This document shows positions 11,776 through 23,460 of a DNA stretch of 64,000 nucleotides, one piece after another. The notes beneath the pieces were generated by a model. That model made no database searches. It had not been told where the DNA came from and saw only the letters and a list, made by a program, of their open reading frames with translations. The DNA is from Malachius bipustulatus. Lineage: Eukaryota; Arthropoda; Insecta; Coleoptera; Melyridae. Positions within the stretch are counted from its first letter, which is position 1. Every line of letters begins with the position of its first letter. Location: NCBI GenBank assembly GCA_910589415.1, contig OU342634.1, positions 40,416,723 through 40,480,722 of the forward strand, in the 5' to 3' direction. The translations under genes and the position numbers were made by a program.

Positions 11776-12113
11776 CAGTCTTTTGCTTTTGGTTTTCCTC
11801 TTTTGTCAATTGCTTTTCCTTATTTGTCAAATGAGTTTCTTATTTTTCTATCTATTAATGATTATAGTCATTGATTTATCAATCAATTTCCTTTTATGTC
11901 AAATCAGTTTCACTTTATGTCAATTGCTTTTCCCATTTACGCACAGTGACAGTATCATAATATTGGAAAAGCATTTGATAAAAAAGGAATCTCATTTGAC
12001 AAAAGAGGAATTTCAATTGAAAAATCAAGCTGACGTTTAATATAAATGGGAAACTCATTTGACAAATAAGGAAAAGCAATTGACAAAAGAGGAAAACCAA
12101 TAGAAAAAGACTG
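11776..12113. mobile_element. Small palindromic TA-flanked element built from short repeats
   Basis: The ends CAGTCTTTT and AAAAAGACTG are inverted and flanked by TA (11774-11775 and 12114-12115). Each arm contains alternating repeats of TTTGTCAATTGCTTTTCC and TTTGTCAAATGAGTTTC. Because of the palindrome both strands read the same hydrophobic peptide motif (LFCQLLFLICQMSF), which explains the 85- and 61-codon frames; neither is a credible gene. Confidence 0.65.
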
Positions 12114-12239
12114 TAAAGTTACAACAGTTGAAAATCAGCTTCATACAAGCGAGGAATTAAAATATCAACCATGTAGATCAATTTTCATTAATTTTGGAAG
12201 ACTGGAGAAAAATCACTGATAAATAGAGATATGATGGGT

Positions 12240-12460
12240 TACTGAAATATGCTGAAAAAACGGAAAAATCGAATTTTCTTATTTTTGGCATGTTTTCTTA
12301 TTATTGAAAATTAATAAATTATTTTCTGTAGGCTTACATCAAAGTCGTCATGACCTATCCTTTTGACGTTTTAAAAAAAAAATTAAGCCTAGATCGATAG
12401 AAAACCTTAGGCGAGACTTTTCGGCATTTCAACACGCAACGATCTAATTTATCATAAATT
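12240..12460. repeat. GACTAGATCC foldback family, opposite-strand half
   Basis: Shares GCTGAAAAAACGGAAAAATC, the TAGGCTTACAT block and the CCTTTTGACGTTTTAAAA block with the left arm of the palindrome at 53694-54701. Together with 11076-11520 it looks like a broken foldback with the small palindromic element between the halves. Confidence 0.55.
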
Positions 12461-13385
12461 TTGTTTCAGATTTTAATTAATAATAACATAAGACATAAGT
12501 ATATTTGGGAGGCTCTAAAAATTATTGCTTGAAAAAACAAAATTTGAATAATTATTTTACCTGAAAGTTTTTATTAATTAAAACGTTGAAACATTTTGAC
12601 TTAGTCCTGGGTAACAGCCCTTCAGTTAGAGAGCATTGATATCTCCATCTACTTATTTCATCAATACGCGGACTTGATGCTTCCATTCCAACTTATAACT
12701 CTTATGTGATAAATTTTTATTACAATTGAAATTTGATAAATTTCAGGCATAAATTATGGAGTAGGTATATTTGTTATGTATATTCCTTCAGGAGCATGGC
12801 TAAACCTATAAGCAAGGTCAGGTATAATAATAAATAAGCATTTGGAATTTGGACTCTTCATTCAAGGTTCCACAGAATCTCGTACCTTATACTACCTATA
12901 ATAACGTATGTACCTACTCTACTCTCTAACCCAAAAATGTCGATTTATAAAAGGCTTTGATTGGTGCGGTTTATTTTTTTCGAAATTGCCCATCAAGCCT
13001 TTCGAAAGCCATGTACCTATAACGTATTATACATTTAAAGCGCACAATTAGCCCATGCCAAGAATACCTGCGTAAAAATTCAGGCGAAAAAACATTTATG
13101 TTATTTCATTTGCAATGGCTCCAATAAAGCACCAAAATTCACTCCAAAAGATTCTCTCTCTCACACACACACACATACAGCACAAGCAAGTTTATTGACG
13201 AATGAATGTATAAATTTAACTTTCAGTTTTTCATCATATTTAAGAGCGGTGAATTAGATTTTTTCAGACAATGAAATGTTAGTCAAACTTTGTCTTAATT
13301 TAACCAATCTTCTATATCTGGCGTGGTTACCGAGATGCCTATTTCCCACCCTGTCCTTCAATACTGGCATTACATTAAAAAAATA
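12461..13385. other. AT-rich intergenic sequence; short CA-rich run
   Basis: No gene seen. A short (CA)n-like run (CTCTCTCTCACACACACACA) is at about 13154-13175. Confidence 0.45.
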
Positions 13386-13387
13386 TA

Positions 13388-14119
13388 CAGGGTGTTGATT
13401 TTCAAAGCGGGCCATAGGGGATTAGCATTGCGAAAGTGGTTTTTGAGGATTCCTGCTCGCCGTTTAAACTGACAGAAATGGTTTTGGTATCAAAATGAAG
13501 CTAAAATTATTGCGCATAACGCTTGATATCAGAAATTAATTTAATTCCACGTTGTTTTCTAAAATTCTTCAGTAAAAATTCAAGTAATTGTCAATGTTTA
13601 ATCACAAAATAGCATGCCTTGCCTAAACAATAATGACGTTTCTACGTTTCGACAATCCAATAATAAAACTTTATAAGTCAGTAGGTAATAATAAAGTCTG
13701 GTTCTATTTAAAAATGGGCTATACAAACTAAGAAAGAGTCTTTATGGTGAAAACCTACTACAGTGTAGCCAGTTACAGGAGGGTTAAATAGAACCAGACT
13801 TTATTATTACCTACTGACTTATAAAGTTTTATTCTTGGTTTTATTATTGGATTGTCGAAACGTAGAAACGTCATTATTGTTTAGGCAAGGCATGCTATTT
13901 TGTGATTAAACATTAACAATTATTTGAATTTTTATTGAAGAATTTTAGAAAACAACGTGAAATTAAATTAATTTCTGATGTCAAGCGTTATGAGCAATAA
14001 TTTTAGCTTCATTTTGATACCAAAACCATTTCTGTCAGTTTAAACGGCGAGCAGGAATCCTCAAAAACCACTTTCGCAATGCTAATCCCCTATGGCCCGC
14101 TTTGAAAATCAACACCCTG
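13388..14119. mobile_element. 732-bp near-perfect palindromic MITE
   Basis: The arms are about 330 bp each and almost identical in reverse complement, around an unpaired centre of roughly 70 bp at about 13710-13780. The termini are CAGGGTGTTGATTTTCAAAG, and TA flanks lie at 13386-13387 and 14120-14121. Arm identity is visibly higher than in the other foldbacks, so this copy looks young or recently corrected. No coding content; the 73-codon minus frame at 14035-14256 runs out of the arm. Confidence 0.85.
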
Positions 14120-14329
14120 TATATGGTCATATTATTATCAGAAATAGCATACTGTAAAAATTTCAGTCCAATTCCTTTGAAAACGTGCCATAACATGGAA
14201 AGTATACAGGGTGAAGATTTTAATAAAGTGTTACAATATAATTCAAACATTTTCATGAAAATTCGGTGACATAGTACCTAAGTACAGGTGGGTCCATATT
14301 TTACGCTATTTTTTAAATAGTTGCCTTCA

Positions 14330-14700
14330 ATCCCTTTTGAGAGGTTGTGGTAGCTTTGGGATTTTAAATAGGAGCCTTTATTTTTTATTGCATATTGGGG
14401 TTATATGGCTGAAAATGTTTAGGAAGTAGCTTCCCGCTCCCCCCCTTCTTGTAGATGTAGAGCGGAGGGGTGGGGGGTGCCTGAATATCAATTTTAGTTA
14501 GGATCCTATGAACCCGTACTTTTTATTGCAGAATTGGATTTTATGGCTAAAAATGCGTAGAATTTATCTCTATTTTTTTCTCGATTCATAATAAGGGCTC
14601 CTTATTTAAAATTTCAAAGTTACCCCTACCCCTTTAAAAGACGTGGAGAAAAAAATGTTTGAATCTTGAAAAAAATCTTGAAAGTTATCTTTCAAGATTA
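14330..14700. other. Repeat-derived sequence next to R640, not further assigned
   Basis: Contains a doubled block: TTTTTTATTGCATATTGGGG and TTTTTATTGCAGAATTGGAT, each followed by TTATGGCT and AAAATG, then a C-rich/G-rich pair near 14430-14480. No gene. Confidence 0.35.
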
Positions 14701-15880
14701 GCTATTACAGGGGAGTTTTGAAAATCGAAAAATTAGAATTTAGTATTTAGTGAAGTTAAAAATCATTAAAAAATTGTGAATATCTCCGCCATTTGTATAT
14801 TTTTTGTTTCTTGAGATTTTTCAGGATTAAAGATTATTGGTATAGCTATCAAAGCTATCTCTTCTAAAAATTTCAGTTCAGTTCTTCCAAAAATGTGCTC
14901 ATAAGTGCATTATTATAGAAATTTAGCTATTTTTACATTTCTCCTATACCCGCTACTGGCTTATTAACAGAAAAAATATATCTTTTTTACACTAACGTAA
15001 ATATTTTTCTTCAAACCTGTCGATTTAGTTTGAAAGTTTTTTGTTCCATCTTGATTCTACAGGAGTTAAAAAATAGCAATTTTTACGAAAAACAGCTCGG
15101 CCGATTTTGCTCAAACGCAGTACCAGACCACTTTTTATGGATTTCTAATTTCAGAAAAATTTCAGACCACGATTGAAAACTGCGACCTGAAAATGATGTG
15201 ACAAGAACTGGTGTTGTCGAATATGAGTCCCTGGTTTTACTTCCCTGTTACTTCACCGTTTTACTTTCCTGTAAAAGTTAAGCGTCTTTAGAAAAAAATC
15301 TTTTTTTGAACATTCAAAGTCCTCTATTGTATTATTGCAAAATTTCGTGCACTAATCTTTAAGGATAAAGCTACAAGGCGTCTAGAAAATTGAAAATTTG
15401 GAATTTTAGAGAAATAAACACGATTTAAAAATTTTCAATATCTCCGTTATTTGTATCACTTGCTTCTTGAGATTTTTCAGGGTTAAAAGTTATTAGTATA
15501 GTTGTCTACTGTAAAAACTTCAGTTCGATCACTTCAAAAATGTGCTCATAAATGGTTATAGAAATTTACCCATTTTTTATCATGCCACCCACGCCACTGA
15601 CTTTTTTTGATACTAACGTACATCTCGAAATAATTTCCTCCAATCCTGTCGATTTAGTTTGAAGTTTGTTTTTCCGTCTTGCTTACACAGGGGTTCAAAA
15701 AATAGGAATTTTTCCGAAAATCTAAATGGCCATCATTTGGAAACGGCTCGACCGATTTTGCTCAAGTGCAATACCAGGAGAGACCACTCCTTGCGGATAT
15801 CTTACTGCCACAAAAAAAAAATGATGACAAAAGATTGTTTTTTTTTCGAATTTTAAAGTAACACCCTGTATAAAACACCT
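14700..15880 (-). repeat. R640 repeat family, tandem pair on the minus strand
   Basis: Two units repeat with a period of about 650 bp. The block AATATCTCCGCCATTTGTAT with TTCTTGAGATTTTTCAGG appears near 14775 and again near 15430, and each unit also has a GTTCGATC/GTTCTTCC block with AAAAATGTGCTCATAA and a complement of GCCAGTGGCG. The pair is oriented opposite to the copies at 20937-22230 and 42140-44660. It ends near 15880 at AACACCCTGTA. No protein gene. Confidence 0.7.
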
Positions 15881-17400
15881 CATTTTAGGTATTTTTATTA
15901 AATTAACTTTATTAAATTAAGCGTCCGTATTAAATTAGACCAGCAACTGTTTAATTGCTTTGAGCCTGTTTACTAAGCAAAAATTGACACTGTAAATTCT
16001 AAAATACAAATCTCAGTGAAATCTGTTCAGTAAATAACCAGTTTTGAATTCCCACAATTTTGAAAATGGCAAATTTTCTGACAAGAAAAAACAATTTCTC
16101 TGACTAACGGAAATTTTTTATCTTACATTTTTCAGCAAAATAAAAAATCAACACTTCTCCGATACGATGTCAACTTTTTGGCACCCACTGTACCTATATT
16201 ATTACATAAAGTATGATATAAAAATAACCGAGAGGATTTCCCCAATAAGTTATTTTTATGTTCGATTCACAAAATAATAGATAATCATTAAAAGCAAATA
16301 CTGCTCAAATTACCTACTTGCAAAAATATAAGACATTTTAGATTCTTAGGTATCTTAGTTGAGCAGGCATGCATGCCATTATCTACCGTTAATGCGTTTT
16401 TAAATGCCTTATTAGGGGACATAAAGTAAGAAAGCGATAAATAGGTAGTGTACATACAGAAAGAAGTTTGTGTTCAAATATTTCATTCAATATGCTTCTT
16501 GATATAGATATGACGGCAATAGAGGAAAATACGGTATACGAGTGTAGATTAGAAGTGAATGTTTTTTTATCAACACCTTAGATTTTATGATGTCTATTCA
16601 GCAATGATGAACTTTGCTCATAAAGTCAATAATAATAGGTATACAGATTTTTTAATCTATAAACTGGTCTGGTCAATAAAAGTACAATAATACAGAATCT
16701 GGGATGAGAAATTGGTGTCACAAAAGTTTTATTATTCTCATAGTAGCCCTTACTATATTTCAATATATGCAATTTCATATAAAAAAAATGTATGTAAAAT
16801 GTAAATGGTGCCTTTCTTAGGCATACACAAAAGAATGACCATTATTAGCCTCTATGGGTGAGTCATGAGGAACTTTACAAACTTCTAGCATTATGTTAGA
16901 GTCCCTTAAGGGGAATGTAATACTTAAATAAAAAGTGACAACTGACAACTCTCCTTCTCTGTTAGTATATACAAGGTGATTTGTGAATTTTGAAAAATAT
17001 TCATTCGGCTATAAGTAATATACCTACACGGATCATTAAATTTTTCTATTTTTTTGGTGCAACGCTCTGTACAGACACTGGTTATCTATAGCAATCGATC
17101 GGCGTTCCCTAAACTTATAAATTACTTAGAAATTTCAGGACTGGCTTAAGAAAAATTGATTGGCAGAGTTCGTACTAAGAAGTTCACCCTGTATGCGATT
17201 TTAAAAATGGAATTATTGATTTTCAAAGTGCACAAATAGACAATGAAAACTGTGTATGTGACATAACGAATCATCATAAGAAGTTTAAAAAAACTAAAAT
17301 TAAGTAGGTACATAGACGGTGATTCATGATCATGACTAATGCGACGTTGGTAAATGCCAAGTAGGAGACATCGAGGCAGTCTCTAAATCTATTACAAATT
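15881..17400. other. AT-rich intergenic sequence, no gene seen
   Basis: No frame or repeat of note apart from scattered CACCCTGTA or TACAAGGTG ends (about 16970 and 17186). Confidence 0.45.
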
Positions 17401-17440
17401 TTGTTTATCTGCCAAAAGGTACGAAGATGGGCGATACCGA

Positions 17441-18895
17441 ATTGGGCGAAGGATTTTGTTATCTACTAATCCCAGGGGTCAATTGGGCGAGAAACGAGAA
17501 ACTATGGGATTAAAAGAGATAAGCGGACAGACAAGAAATACATGTGTGGCCTTGCTCATATACATAGCACTGTTGCCAGATTTATTTTCAATTACTGCTA
17601 CTTGTTCGACACTAAAGGGTGGCCAATGAGAGAAGTTTTTTTATCATTTACTATATTCAAGGAATTGTTGAATAGTATTAACGAATAATGATTTTCTATT
17701 GTTTAGTAACAAAATCATGACCTTTCGTGTTTTCCATATTTTCTACTGAAAACTCACCATGTTTTTAAATCTAAGCAATGCCAAATATCTCTGGAATTTA
17801 CTACTACTAATCAATAAAATTTAAAAATTAAACTTCTCTTTAATAATACACATTTATTTTCAAAACTAAATCGCAACAATAATAATCATATTTACAATTT
17901 TCAATACGTATAGGGTGTTAATGAACACGTGTGACACACTTGAAGGGCACGTAGGAAATGCAAAAAATAGGTAGTATAAAATTTCCTACAGATATGGAAC
18001 ATGGGTCGTCGGAGCTTTAGTTTTCGAGATACAGGGTGATAAAGTTCTAAAAATTAAATATTTTTTGAATATCTAATAATTGGCGTATCAGAATAATTCG
18101 GAATTTTTTTCAGTTGTACTAATTGAAGTACACGATTTGATGCTCCCAATAAAAAATTCTTCAATTCAGTGGCGGAGATCTGGGTGCGTTGTTACTTTTT
18201 TTATTTAAAAATTTCTATGCCACGGACTTTAATGAAAATTTGATATGTTTGGTACATACCCCGTTTTGTTTAGAAGAGAAAAGTCATCTTATATTTTTGT
18301 TGTAGGACGCACTGTTTCTAAGATATTGCACAATTTAGGACCCATACAAGTTTTTTTTTTTAATGTTTAAAACACGCTTCAATAGCGATCACAAAAATTA
18401 TTAATTACTGAAAATTCTCATTAGCATTCATTTTTATATTTTGTTTTGCATGGGTTCCGACATTGTCGATTATATTTGTGGAATATATATAACAGTGAAA
18501 ATACGTCTTTTCTTTTTTTGAAATTAGTTAATTTATCTAAAAAAGTAATGTAGGGTAGTAACAAAGTAAAGTGAAAATAATGTTACATTAGCAAAAATAC
18601 ATATGTCTCACTAGTATTTTTCCACCGGATACGCGTCGGGGATGAAATCACATATCTCGAACTAAAATCTATCACTTTTTTCTCTTGTATAATAAATAAC
18701 TATGATTTTTTTTTCAATTTTATTTAATGTAGAAAATCGGAATTTCTGTAAAATCTGGCAACGTAGCCACATTAAAGCATGCAAACAACTCAACGGTATT
18801 TAAAAATTCCTTCGCCCAATTGAGCTGTAGGATTATAGGCCCCCCCCGTCGTGCCGAAGGGTCACTCAGGTAGTTTCGCCCAATTGAGAAACGCC
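17441..18895. repeat. Inverted GGGCGAA-motif pair flanking about 1.3 kb
   Basis: AATTGGGCGAAGGA at about 17440-17453 and TCCTTCGCCCAATT at about 18808-18821 are exact complements. A second pair, TCAATTGGGCGAGAAACG near 17479 and GTTTCGCCCAATTGAG near 18873, shows the same motif inverted again. Between them is AT-rich DNA with a CAGGGTGATAAAG motif near 18032 and the partial hairpin repeat at 18600-18710. No gene; the 62-codon minus frame at 18720-18908 covers the right arm only. Confidence 0.5.
18600..18710. repeat. Small hairpin repeat, copy 2 (half element)
   Basis: Shares the blocks GCGTCGGGGATGAAATCAC and CTAAAATCTATCACTTTTTT and the end CTTGTATAATAAATAACTAT with the hairpin at 4106-4235. 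Confidence 0.7.
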
Positions 18896-19019
18896 GACGA
18901 AGATACATGTTGTTTTCTACGTTTGGGCTGAAATTTTAAGCAACGGTTTGATGAAATCCAATAACATTTAGCAGAAACACTTTCCTACCGAGGCACTTTC
19001 CAATATACTTGAAAGGAAG

Positions 19020-19640
19020 TGGTTTTTCAAATTTTCTGATCGACTTCCGAAAAAAACGGTATCAAGTTCAGAAAATTCAGGAAAAAACGCTATAAAATGA
19101 GCTTCTTAAATCGACACTTCGACTAGTTTCGCAAAATAAGATCAAAATAAAAACTTCTGCCAACTCAAACTTCAATTTTTCCGCCCAAATTGTTTCTAAT
19201 GTAGGTAGGCCAGTAGAATCGGCCTCAAAAATGTCCTCAGTTTGCGTTACCATGCACAAATTTTGTACTAAATGAAATTCGATAGAGGACCATCAAGAGA
19301 TGTTAAATCCAAATTTGCAGCACCGTGCAATTTTTTTTTTACCAAGTTATGCAGAAAACCGTTTTTTTTTATATTTTCACGAATATATTGGCCCGTATCT
19401 ATCGCACATAAGAAAATGACATAGCTCATAGACATAGACATAGCTAAAATGACTCTTTGTTATGGAATTACCTACATTTTTTATATACATAATTTTTTTG
19501 TTACACTGATGAATAAAATAAATATTGAGGTTTAAAGTTCAAAATTTGTCTTTCGAATAAGGTTTTTTGCAAATTACTTATTTTTTTGCATTTTACCGTT
19601 GGAAAGCCCTAGTAGTTTTTTGAAGAGCATATAATTACCG
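19020..19640. repeat. Left arm of a long inverted repeat enclosing the CXC pseudogene
   Basis: Blocks from here reappear inverted at about 22680-23460. Examples are the GATGTTAAATCCAAATTTGC block with the following AGCACCGTG, the CCAAGTTATGCAGAAAA block, the TATCGCACATAAG block, and the AAATTTGTCTTTCGAATAAG block with TTTTTTGCAAA. Divergence is substantial. The arms lie about 3 kb apart and suggest the ends of a large, old mobile element. Confidence 0.6.
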
Positions 19641-19799
19641 TTACGTTGATTGGTCAATCATGAAAAGCCGATATACGAGTCTCTGGTAATCCATGCGCGA
19701 AATGGTGCATGTCGAAAATTTGTATTTTATCCGTTTTTTTTTCGTTGATTTTTTTATCTTCTGTGAGTGGAATTTTAGTGCGTACATATTTTATTCATG

Positions 19800-20765
19800 A
19801 AAGTGAGTTTTGTGTGATTATATTGAGATCTGTCAGTGCACAGCAGTATCTATGTCCTCAGAATTCGATCTAGTTTTTATTGTTGGTGACGATATTGATC
19901 TACTTGCTATTCTCACAAAACTCGGAAAACACGTCACTAATGTTTTTCTCAAAAAATTTGGAAAGGGGTCAGAAAAAACTGAATTCTTCTCTTCAACCAG
20001 CTTTAAACACAAGGAACTTGTCGACCACGTACTTTTTATACATGCTTTTTCTGGTTGTGATACCACATCAGCTATTATCGAGTATGGAAAAACGAAATTG
20101 ATTACAGCGTTGAAAAAAAATCATCTGCAACAAATGTACTATTGTAAATAAAAAAAAAACCGAACCACGAACTGATTGCGTCAACAGAAAAGAAGTCTTT
20201 ATCACTCTTTACGGCGGAAACAACGAAAAATCTTAACACGAATTTCGTTTCAACTTTTTCTTCCGCATGGGACAAAATCGGATCTTACTTCTTTACCACC
20301 ATCGGAGTCAGCTGCTGAGCAACATTCATTTCGAACTTGCTATCAAACACAAACATGACTTCGCAATATCTTGGAAGCGGAAACCTGGGCCTGGAGAAGA
20401 CATAAATGTGAATCAGAACCCGTAATGAGCACCAAAGATCCAATTCCATCTTCACTTCTCAAGGTTTTTTCGTGTGCATGCATCTTTGCGGGGTAGCTTG
20501 TGGCTACAGAAAAGCAGGACTGAAGTGCTCTGCAGTTTGCAAGAACTGCTCAGGTCAAAGTTGTTTAAACGTCGCGGAAATCACTGACGACGGTTTATGA
20601 TCATGTAGCGATGATGTAGACATTTACGATTTGCCAACCACAGTTCCCCTGCCTCGCTAAAGACGAGCAAAAATTCAGACAAAATTTCTTGTGGAATATT
20701 AAACAAAGAAAATGAGGAAGAGCCTGGCCCATCGAAATGTGCTAGAAAAAAAAATATTAGTGTAT
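19800..20765 (+). pseudogene. Decayed PIN-like plus CXC (Tesmin/TSO1-like) repeat-associated gene
   Basis: Frames from about 19855 to 20760, taken together, read as one protein. A first part contains FIVGDDIDLLAILTKL and FIHAFSGCDTTSAI, a combination I associate with a PIN-like protein family that is multicopy in hemipteran and cnidarian genomes. Next comes a segment with SLPPSESAAEQHSFRTCYQ and a tryptophan-rich ETWAWRRH. Last is a cysteine cluster, CGYRKAGLKCSAVCKNCSGQ, followed by SCLN, which resembles Tesmin/CXC zinc-binding motifs. An acidic tail GPSKCARK ends near 20750. Stops and frameshifts break it, for instance after 20151, near 20358 and around 20500. The N-terminal part is missing. 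The biochemical role of this family is not known to me; its multicopy habit and flanking inverted repeats suggest it is carried by a mobile element. Confidence 0.6.
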
Positions 20766-20895
20766 TTTTTAATAAAAAAATACACTATTGAGGACGACAT
20801 CACTTTTCGAAAATCACCCAAACTCATCAAATGTCCACCGATCATGACCCCCAGATTACGAAAAAGTGGTTTTCCAAAATTCACCTGCCCACGAT

Positions 20896-20936
20896 ATATA
20901 TATATTTATATATTTATATATATATATTTATATATT
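20896..20936. repeat. (TA)n / TATATTTA microsatellite
   Basis: About 40 bp of TATATATATATTTATATATTT-type sequence at the left edge of the R640 pair. It accounts for the YIYIYIFIYIY peptide in the overlapping plus frame. Confidence 0.9.
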
Positions 20937-22230
20937 TCATCAAAAACGCGAAATTACGATTTTAAAAACGCTCCTGTAGCTTTATCTTTGACGATTAGTA
21001 AACGAAATTTTGGATCCTTATAAAGCTTTGGAATGACTTTAGATTTTCGTTGAAAAAATGTCCAAAAGTCGAATCACTTCTACAGGGTGTCCCTTCAAAA
21101 TTCCCGCAATCCGGTTCTTGTGGTATCATTTCAGGTCGCAGTTTTCAATCTAGGAGGCTGAAATTTTTGTGGGAGTAAGATATCCACAAGGAGTGGTCTG
21201 GTATTGCACTTGAGCAAAATCGGCCAAGCCGTTTCAAAATGACAGCCATTTGAATTTTTTGAAAATTTGCTATTTTTTGAGCCCCTGTATGAGCAAGATG
21301 GCAATAAAACTTTGAAATAAAATTAACAAGATTTGAAGAAAACTATTTGAAATTTGAATTAAAGCAATAAAATTGGCATTATTTTTATTAATAAGCCAGT
21401 GGCGTGGGTAGGAAAAGGGTAAAAATGTCTAAATTTCTATAACGGTTTATGAGTTCATTTTTAAAGAAATTGAACTGAAATTTTTACAGTAGGCAAGTAC
21501 ACTAATATCCTTTAACCCTTAAAAGTTTCAAGAAGTAAATAAGAAAAATGACGTAGATATTAATATTTTTTTCATATGATGTTTATTTCTCTAAAATTTT
21601 AAAACCGCTGCTGTAGCTTCATATTTAAGGATTAGTGAACGAAATTTTTTACCCTTGTGAAACTTCGAAATGACATTTGATTTTCGTAAAAAAATTTTCC
21701 TAAAGCTGCGTTACTTCTACAGGGTGTCCCTCCAAATTAAAAACAAAAACCGTCTATGAGGCACGGTTTCTGGTCGCAGTTTTCAATCTAGGGGGCTGAA
21801 ATTTTTTTATGAGTAAGACAGCCGCAAGGAGCGTCTGGTTCTGTATTTGAGTAAAATCGAGCCGTTTCAAAATGGCGGCCTTTTCAATTTTAGAAAAAAT
21901 TGCCAAAATTTGAACCCCTATACCTACCTACCTATAAGCAAGTTAGAAAAACAAATTTAAACCAAATTAACACGATTGGAAGAAAATTATTTTAAATTTG
22001 AGTTAATGCAGTAAAATTTGCATATTTTTCATTAATAAGCCAGTGGCGTGGGTAGGAAAAGGGTAAAAATGGCTAATTTTCTATAACCGTTTATTAGCCT
22101 TTTTTGAAGGAATTGAGCTGAAGTTTTTCCAGTAGACAGTTTTAACATGATGTTTATTCCTCTAAAATTTCAAATTTTCGGTTTTCAAAATTCCCCTTTC
22201 ACTTTTTGCGAATTTATTAAAGGTAGTGTA
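20937..22230 (+). repeat. R640 repeat family, tandem pair on the plus strand
   Basis: Two successive units start near 20937 and 21595. Each has, in order, a CTGTAGCTT block, GTAACGAAATTTT-like sequence, TTCTACAGGGTGTCCCT (about 21079 and 21714), TCGCAGTTTTCAATCTAGG, GTTTCAAAATGRCRGCC, and CATTAATAAGCCAGTGGCGT with GGGTAGGAAAAGGG. The period is about 635-655 bp. The pair lies inside the inverted-repeat element that also carries the CXC pseudogene. No coding function is seen. Confidence 0.75.
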
Positions 22231-22680
22231 AAGAATAGTATTTTTTAAGTAAAGTTAGTCAGTGGCGGACACAGGAAAAGGAAAAAAAAATTAAATTTGC
22301 CAATTTTTTTTTTATTTTGTTAAATTTAAAAATCCATTCTAAGGCACGTGTCCAAACTAAATGAAATGAAATTTTCTCAGTAAACCACTACGCTAATATG
22401 ACCTGACTATGGAAAATTTCAGAAATCCCATTTAAAAAGCGGTGAAAATATTGATAATTGAATCGCATAAAAATACACTATTTCTGCGATTGATGCGCAA
22501 GAAGGTTTTTTGACACTTGTAAAGGCATAGTATTGCCTTGATTTAACAAAAATAAAAATAAAAATAAAACATGTACAGCACCGACATGCACATGTTTGCA
22601 CGTAGATTACCGGAGACTGGATTATTGGATTTTCAAGATTGACACACCTTTGCACAGGCAATTGACTGTTCTTCAAAAAA
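22231..22680. other. Remnant repeat sequence between R640 and the right inverted arm
   Basis: Holds a further short R640-like block (CAGTGGCGGACACAGGAAAA near 22261). The 117-codon minus frame at 22419-22772 is cysteine-containing but low complexity and matches no family I know, so I do not call it a gene. Confidence 0.4.
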
Positions 22681-23460
22681 CTATGAGAGCTTTCCAGCGT
22701 TAAAACGCAAAAAAAATAAGTTATTTGCAAAAAACCTAATTCGAAAGACAAATTTTTAACTTTAAACCTCAATATTTTTTTTATTATCAGTGTAACAAAA
22801 AAAATATTTGTATAGAAGATGTAGGTAATTCCATAACGAAGAGAATGATATGTTACTTGCTTATGTGCGATAGATAGGAGCCAATATATTTGTGATAATA
22901 CAAGAAAAAACGCTTTTCTGCATAACTTGGTAAAAAAATCACACGGTGCTGCAAATTTGGATTTAACATTTCCTAATGATCATCTATCGAATTTCGTATA
23001 GTACAAAATTTGTGCATGCTAACGCAAACTCAAAATACCATTCTACTGGCCTAATGTTCTTAAAAATTAATTGAAAATCATTGGAAAGCTGTCATACGAC
23101 GAATTTATGGGATAGCCTATTGGCAGAATTTTAAATTTAGTAACCAGGGCCGTACTTGAAGAAAAATTGTTCGCATCTTTTTTTTAAGAATTGCTCATCT
23201 TCCGATCGGCATTTGGAAAAGACGTCATCGGATTCGGAGAGTAGAGCAAAAATTCTATGAAATAAGCTTCTTAAATGGAACGGCGCACTTAGACCAGTTT
23301 TTCAAAATAAGATCAAAGTAAGAACTTTGTACTGCATTTTACAATCGGTTTTTTTAGGCTAGTCGAAAGAAAGTATGCCTTGCGATTTGAGAAGCTCATT
23401 TCATAGCGTTTTTATTGTACACTCCGAATCTGATGACGTTTTCGCCGAAAGAAGATCGAA
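22680..23460. repeat. Right arm of the long inverted repeat
   Basis: Complement of the left arm at 19020-19640 over at least the 22680-23010 part, in collinear reverse order. From 23250 to 23430 a smaller internal inverted repeat occurs: an AAATAAGCTTCTTAAATGG block and a GAGAAGCTCATTTCATAG block, resembling AAATGAGCTTCTTAAATCG at about 19097. The arm is therefore itself composite. Confidence 0.55.

Noticed and set aside
11783..12100. Small membrane protein encoded on both strands (LFCQLLFLICQMSF)
   Set aside because: Both frames arise from a palindrome of short repeats, so the identical peptides are a structural by-product.
22419..22772. 117-codon cysteine-containing minus-strand frame
   Set aside because: It overlaps the right arm of a long inverted repeat and includes low-complexity FIFIFIF; no recognisable motif.
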